Positions 61,399 to 64,000 of a DNA stretch of 64,000 bases are shown one piece after another. Under the pieces are notes generated by a model. It made no database searches. It had not been told where the DNA came from and was given only the letters and a program-made list of their open reading frames with translations. Numbering within the stretch: position 1 is the stretch's first letter; every line of letters starts with the position of its first letter. This DNA is from Paracnuella aquatica (GTDB lineage Bacteria; Bacteroidota; Bacteroidia; Chitinophagales; Chitinophagaceae), in NCBI RefSeq assembly GCF_003332885.2, contig NZ_QOWJ01000002.1, positions 248,001-312,000 on the forward strand. The letters run 5' to 3'. The translations under genes and the position numbers were made by a program.

Positions 61399-61718
61399 AG
61401 TTGGCAGTCAGGAGTTGATAGTTGGTAGTTGATAGCTGATAGTGAGCAGCGCTCCATCAAACACTACTGTCATTGCGAGGCGCAGCAAACCCATTTTTTT
61501 ATAAAACAACCTGTGCGCCGAAGCAATCTCCAACCACTGATAAAACAGCAATTCCAAACCGCATTACATAAAAAAGACCGGCGTAAAATGCCGGTCTTTT
61601 GTTTACAAAAACAAACTATTATCATCATCAACTACTAACTATCGACTGCCGACTCCTGACTGCTGACTGCTGACTGCTGACTTTTACTGTCAACTATCAA
61701 CTACTAACTGTCAACTTT
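61399..61718. repeat. Complementary heptad-repeat arms (locus L9)
   Basis: Left arm 61399-61447: AGTTGGC, AGTCAGG, AGTTGAT, AGTTGGT, AGTTGAT, AGCTGAT, AGTGAGC, seven units in register. Right arm 61629-61684: CAACTAC, TAACTAT, CGACTGC, CGACTCC, TGACTGC three times, TGACTTT; then after six bases four more units to 61718. The SDR/asd terminator lies between the arms. The rest of the spacer (61448-61571) holds no gene. Confidence 0.92.
61572..61600. terminator. Bidirectional terminator between SDR and asd
   Basis: AAAAGACCGGC, loop GTAAAAT, GCCGGTCTTTT: a perfect 11-bp stem with A-run and T-run on either side, so it can serve both convergent genes. Confidence 0.9.
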
Positions 61719-61724
61719 AAACTC

Positions 61725-62732
61725 CTACAGCAATCCTTTCTCCGACAAATACTCCGCAATCTGCACCGCGTTGGTAGCGGCGCCTTTGCGTAGGTTGTCG
61801 CTCACACACCACAGGTTCAGCGTGTTGGGCTGGCTTTCGTCGCGGCGGATGCGGCCTACAAACACATCGTCTTTTTCATGCGCATCCATCGGCATGGGGT
61901 AGCCGGCATTTGCAGGGTCGTCAACCAGCGTTACGCCAGGTGAAGTACGGAGCAGCTCTTTTACTTCATCCAGGTCAAAGTCGTTTTCAAACTCGATGTT
62001 GATGGCTTCGCTGTGGCCACCCATTACCGGGATGCGCACCGTGGTAGAAGTTACGCGGATCGAATCATCACGCATGATCTTTTTTGTTTCATTCACCATC
62101 TTCATTTCCTCTTTGGTGTAACCATTGTCGAGGAATACGTCGATCTGCGGAATCACGTTCAGGTCGATGGGATATTTATAAGCCATCGGGTATTCTTCCT
62201 GAGCAGCGCCGGCAGCTTTTGCACGTTCGCCCATCAGTTGGTCCACGGCTTTTTTACCGGTGCCGGTTACGCTTTGGTAGGTTGATACCACGATGCGTTT
62301 GATGCCGTATTTTTTATGCAGCGGGTTCAGCGCCACCACCATCTGGATGGTAGAGCAGTTGGGGTTAGCAATGATCTTATCGTTGGCGGTGAGGGCATCG
62401 GCATTTACCTCGGGCACCACCAGCGGTTTGGTGGGGTCCATACGCCAGGCCGATGAGTTGTCCACCACGGTAATGCCGGCTTCGGCAAACTTGGGCGCCC
62501 ACTCCAGCGAGGTGCTGCCGCCTGCCGAAAACAAGGCCAGTTGGGGCTTTGCGGCAATAGCGTCTTGCAGGCTCACCACCTTATAAGGCTTGCCTTTATA
62601 CATTACTTCTTTGCCCACCGAACGTTCGGAGGCTACCGGCAGCAGTTCGCTCACCGGAAAATTGCGCTCTTCCAATACCTGCAGCATTTTGGTGCCCACC
62701 AGGCCGGTGGCGCCCACAACAGCAACTTTCAT
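61725..62732 (-). CDS. asd: Aspartate-semialdehyde dehydrogenase
   Basis: 335 residues from ATG 62732 (MKVAVVGATGLVG). A TTG at 62762 would add ten unrelated residues directly beside the terminator tail. Asd reduces aspartyl phosphate to aspartate semialdehyde, the branch-point metabolite for lysine, diaminopimelate, threonine, isoleucine and methionine. Catalytic Cys126 is in NPNCSTIQ, and the His of VMGGHSEA is the base. Transcription appears controlled by an attenuator: leader peptide at 62821-62880 and terminator at 62764-62794. Confidence 0.96.
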   Translation of the reverse strand: MKVAVVGATGLVGTKMLQVLEERNFPVSELLPVASERSVGKEVMYKGKPYKVVSLQDAIAAKPQLALFSAGGSTSLEWAPKFAEAGITVVDNSSAWRMDPTKPLVVPEVNADALTANDKIIANPNCSTIQMVVALNPLHKKYGIKRIVVSTYQSVTGTGKKAVDQLMGERAKAAGAAQEEYPMAYKYPIDLNVIPQIDVFLDNGYTKEEMKMVNETKKIMRDDSIRVTSTTVRIPVMGGHSEAINIEFENDFDLDEVKELLRTSPGVTLVDDPANAGYPMPMDAHEKDDVFVGRIRRDESQPNTLNLWCVSDNLRKGAATNAVQIAEYLSEKGLL

Positions 62733-62763
62733 TTGTTTGTTATTCGGGTTTTTGTTTGACAAT

Positions 62764-62794
62764 AAAAAAAGCCTTCCCTGTTTGGGGAAGGCTT
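62764..62794 (-). terminator. Attenuator terminator in the asd leader
   Basis: On the minus strand AAGCCTTCCC, loop CAAACA, GGGAAGGCTT, then seven T. It ends 31 bases before the asd ATG, so it lies upstream of the gene it would silence. The 5' arm CCTTCCCC (62784-62791) is also complementary to GGGGAAGG (62828-62835) inside the leader-peptide codons, giving a mutually exclusive antiterminator. Confidence 0.88.
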
Positions 62795-62820
62795 AGTATT
62801 ATGCTGACACACACGCAACG

Positions 62821-62880
62821 TCAGGCACCTTCCCCGGTGGAAAAATGTTTCTTAGTGCGTTTAATGTGTTTTATGATCAT
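62821..62880 (-). CDS. Putative asd leader peptide
   Basis: A 19-codon frame, MIIKHIKRTKKHFSTGEGA then TGA, with a second ATG directly upstream (62881-62883). It contains four Lys, three Ile and two Thr, end products of the pathway that asd serves, clustered in codons 2-11. Codons 16-18 (GGG GAA GGT) include the antiterminator strand. A ribosome stalled on the Lys/Ile/Thr codons would leave that strand free, while a ribosome reaching the stop would cover it and allow the terminator at 62764-62794 to form. A weak hairpin (CTGAC/GTCAG) lies between. Translation is not demonstrated. Confidence 0.65.
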   Translation of the reverse strand: MIIKHIKRTKKHFSTGEGA

Positions 62881-62957
62881 CATTGCGGAAGCGAATGTAT
62901 TATAAAAAATGCAGCAGGGCAAAAAACGTACAGCTTGCCCCAAATTATTAGACAAAT

Positions 62958-62994
62958 GTTCAGTTTGCCCGGCCATTCAACGCCAAAACTGAAC
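62958..62994. promoter_or_regulatory. Inverted repeat in the asd / lamin-tail intergenic region
   Basis: GTTCAGTTT (62958-62966) and AAACTGAAC (62986-62994), perfect 9-bp arms separated by 19 bases. It sits about 80 bases upstream of the asd leader peptide and could be an operator for asd, for the divergent gene, or for both. The gene-free region 62733-63123 otherwise holds the attenuator. Confidence 0.35.
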
Positions 62995-63123
62995 AAAATA
63001 CTGTTTGCAGTACAGCCCCCTATTGCATTTGCGACCAGCACCGTTTATCTTTTAGCTGATAAAGCCGGGCTTGCCACCATTTTATTTTAAGTAAAATAAT
63101 GGCGACCCACCCAACACCAAAAC

Positions 63124-64000
63124 ATGACTGCTGTTACCACCAACCTGCTCCTGCTGCTGTTGCTTTTTTGCCTGCCGGCAAACGCGCAGCGCCACGCCGT
63201 TGTGATCCACGAAATCATGGCCGATCCGCAGCCTTCCATTGGCCTGCCCGAAGTGGAATACATCGAATTGCGCAACCGCAGCGCGGCGCCCATCAACCTG
63301 CAGGGCTGGCGCCTGCAAACGGGCAGCAGTACCAGTGGCGCCTTTCCCATTTACCTGTTGCAACCCGATAGCTTGGTGGTGGTTTGTTCCCGAACCAATG
63401 CTGTGTTATTTGGGCAAAATACAATTGGCGTCACGTCTTTTCCGGCACTGTCCAACGGCGGCATCACACTGGTGTTGGTTAATGGCACCGGCAGCCTTGT
63501 ACATGCGGTGCCATATACTACCGCGTGGTACGGTGCGGCGGATAAAGAAGGTGGCGGCTGGAGCCTGGAAATGATCGATCGGGATAACCCTTGCGGTGGC
63601 GCTTTCAACTGGCGGGCAGCGCAGCACCCTTTAGGCGGTACCCCGGGCGGGCCCAACTCTGTTGCGGGTAAAAGCCCCGATGACGCACCGCCAGCATTGC
63701 TATCCACTACGGCACCTGATAGCTTGCACCTGTTGCTCCGTTTTGATGAGGCATTGGATAGTGCTGCTGCAGCAAATGCGCATGCATTTGAAATGTTACC
63801 CGGCATAGCCATCGTGGCCGCAGCACCGCAGCCACCGTTGTATCAGCAAGTGTTGTTAACGCTGCAAAAACCCATGCAAACATCAACGGTATACACGGTA
63901 ACAGTGAAAGGCGTTCAGGATTGCGCTGGCAACATGGTGGGCAGCAGCAACAGTGTACCGGCCGGCTTGCCGCAAACGGCTTTGGCGGGTGATGTGGTCA
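63124..64000 (+). CDS. Lamin-tail-domain surface protein, partial (runs off the right edge)
   Basis: At least 292 residues, open to the end of the window. Residues 1-22 are a signal peptide ending in NAQ. The segment HEIMADPQPSIGLPEVEYIELRN then INLQGWRL and SNGGITLVLVN to about residue 165 is a lamin tail domain (LTD), an Ig-like fold common in secreted Bacteroidota proteins. A second beta-rich domain follows from about 195 (TAPDSLHLLLRFDEALD, TVYTVTVKGVQDCAGNMV), resembling a Big_5/SbsA-type Ig domain. Such proteins usually end in a type IX secretion or gliding-motility-associated C-terminal domain, which would lie beyond this window. Confidence 0.85.
   Translation, partial: MTAVTTNLLLLLLLFCLPANAQRHAVVIHEIMADPQPSIGLPEVEYIELRNRSAAPINLQGWRLQTGSSTSGAFPIYLLQPDSLVVVCSRTNAVLFGQNTIGVTSFPALSNGGITLVLVNGTGSLVHAVPYTTAWYGAADKEGGGWSLEMIDRDNPCGGAFNWRAAQHPLGGTPGGPNSVAGKSPDDAPPALLSTTAPDSLHLLLRFDEALDSAAAANAHAFEMLPGIAIVAAAPQPPLYQQVLLTLQKPMQTSTVYTVTVKGVQDCAGNMVGSSNSVPAGLPQTALAGDVV

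Noticed and set aside
62733-62762. TTG start of asd at 62762
   Set aside because: The ten added residues (SNKNPNNKQ type) precede the universal MKVAVVGATG start, and the TTG lies within the U-tract region of the attenuator.
63080-63106. AT-rich inverted repeat before the lamin-tail gene (TTATTTT/AAAATAA)
   Set aside because: Short, A/T-only stem in AT-rich DNA without a run of T after it; not enough to call a regulatory site or terminator.

Overview
The window comes from a member of the Bacteroidota, most likely a Chitinophagaceae-type soil or freshwater bacterium. The evidence is an alternative complex III / caa3-type oxidase operon in the Bacteroidota gene order, a GH97 glycosidase, promoters with the TAnnTTTG -7 element, lipoproteins and signal peptides ending in AQ, and a lamin-tail surface protein. 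The family is inferred from overall impression and not proved. I saw no rRNA, tRNA, CRISPR array, IS element or prophage.

Layout. 0.2-6.3 kb: GH97 glycosidase, alpha/beta hydrolase, a gene-free stretch, two poorly known genes and purN. 6.7-23 kb: one long respiratory operon on the + strand (actABCDEF, coxB, coxA, ctaB, two subunit III genes, subunit IV), ended by a strong terminator, then a Sco-type copper chaperone and a DUF420 membrane protein. Together these encode quinol oxidation by ACIII, electron transfer to a heme-copper oxidase, and assembly of the oxidase. 23-25.6 kb: GH3-family protein and fabG. 25.8-51.2 kb: a Wzx/Wzy-type exopolysaccharide, capsule or O-antigen locus. It holds an SLBB export protein, Wzz-like protein, a 2,3-diacetamido uronic acid pathway (WlbA/B/C-like), an AsnB-like amidotransferase, a WbpG/HisH/HisF amidino-transfer trio, Wzx, Wzy, three glycosyltransferases, an initiating phosphoglycosyltransferase and Wzi. 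The middle of this locus (about 28.3-48.5 kb) is clearly more AT-rich than both flanks, so it looks like an exchanged cassette between conserved export and initiation genes. 51.3-64 kb: single housekeeping and catabolic genes (alkA-like, enoyl-CoA hydratase, paaZ, truncated thioredoxin, DUF1569, adk, msrB, HNH/NUMOD4, DUF2461, SDR, asd) and the start of a lamin-tail protein.

Two things stand out beyond the genes. First, many intergenic gaps outside the AT-rich cassette carry degenerate short repeats kept in strict 7-nt register (8-nt in one case). They are arranged as two complementary arms, and in four loci a terminator-like hairpin sits between the arms. Each locus has its own repeat word. 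Second, asd has a complete transcription-attenuation leader: a 19-residue leader peptide rich in Lys, Ile and Thr, an antiterminator segment inside its last codons, and a terminator just before the gene.
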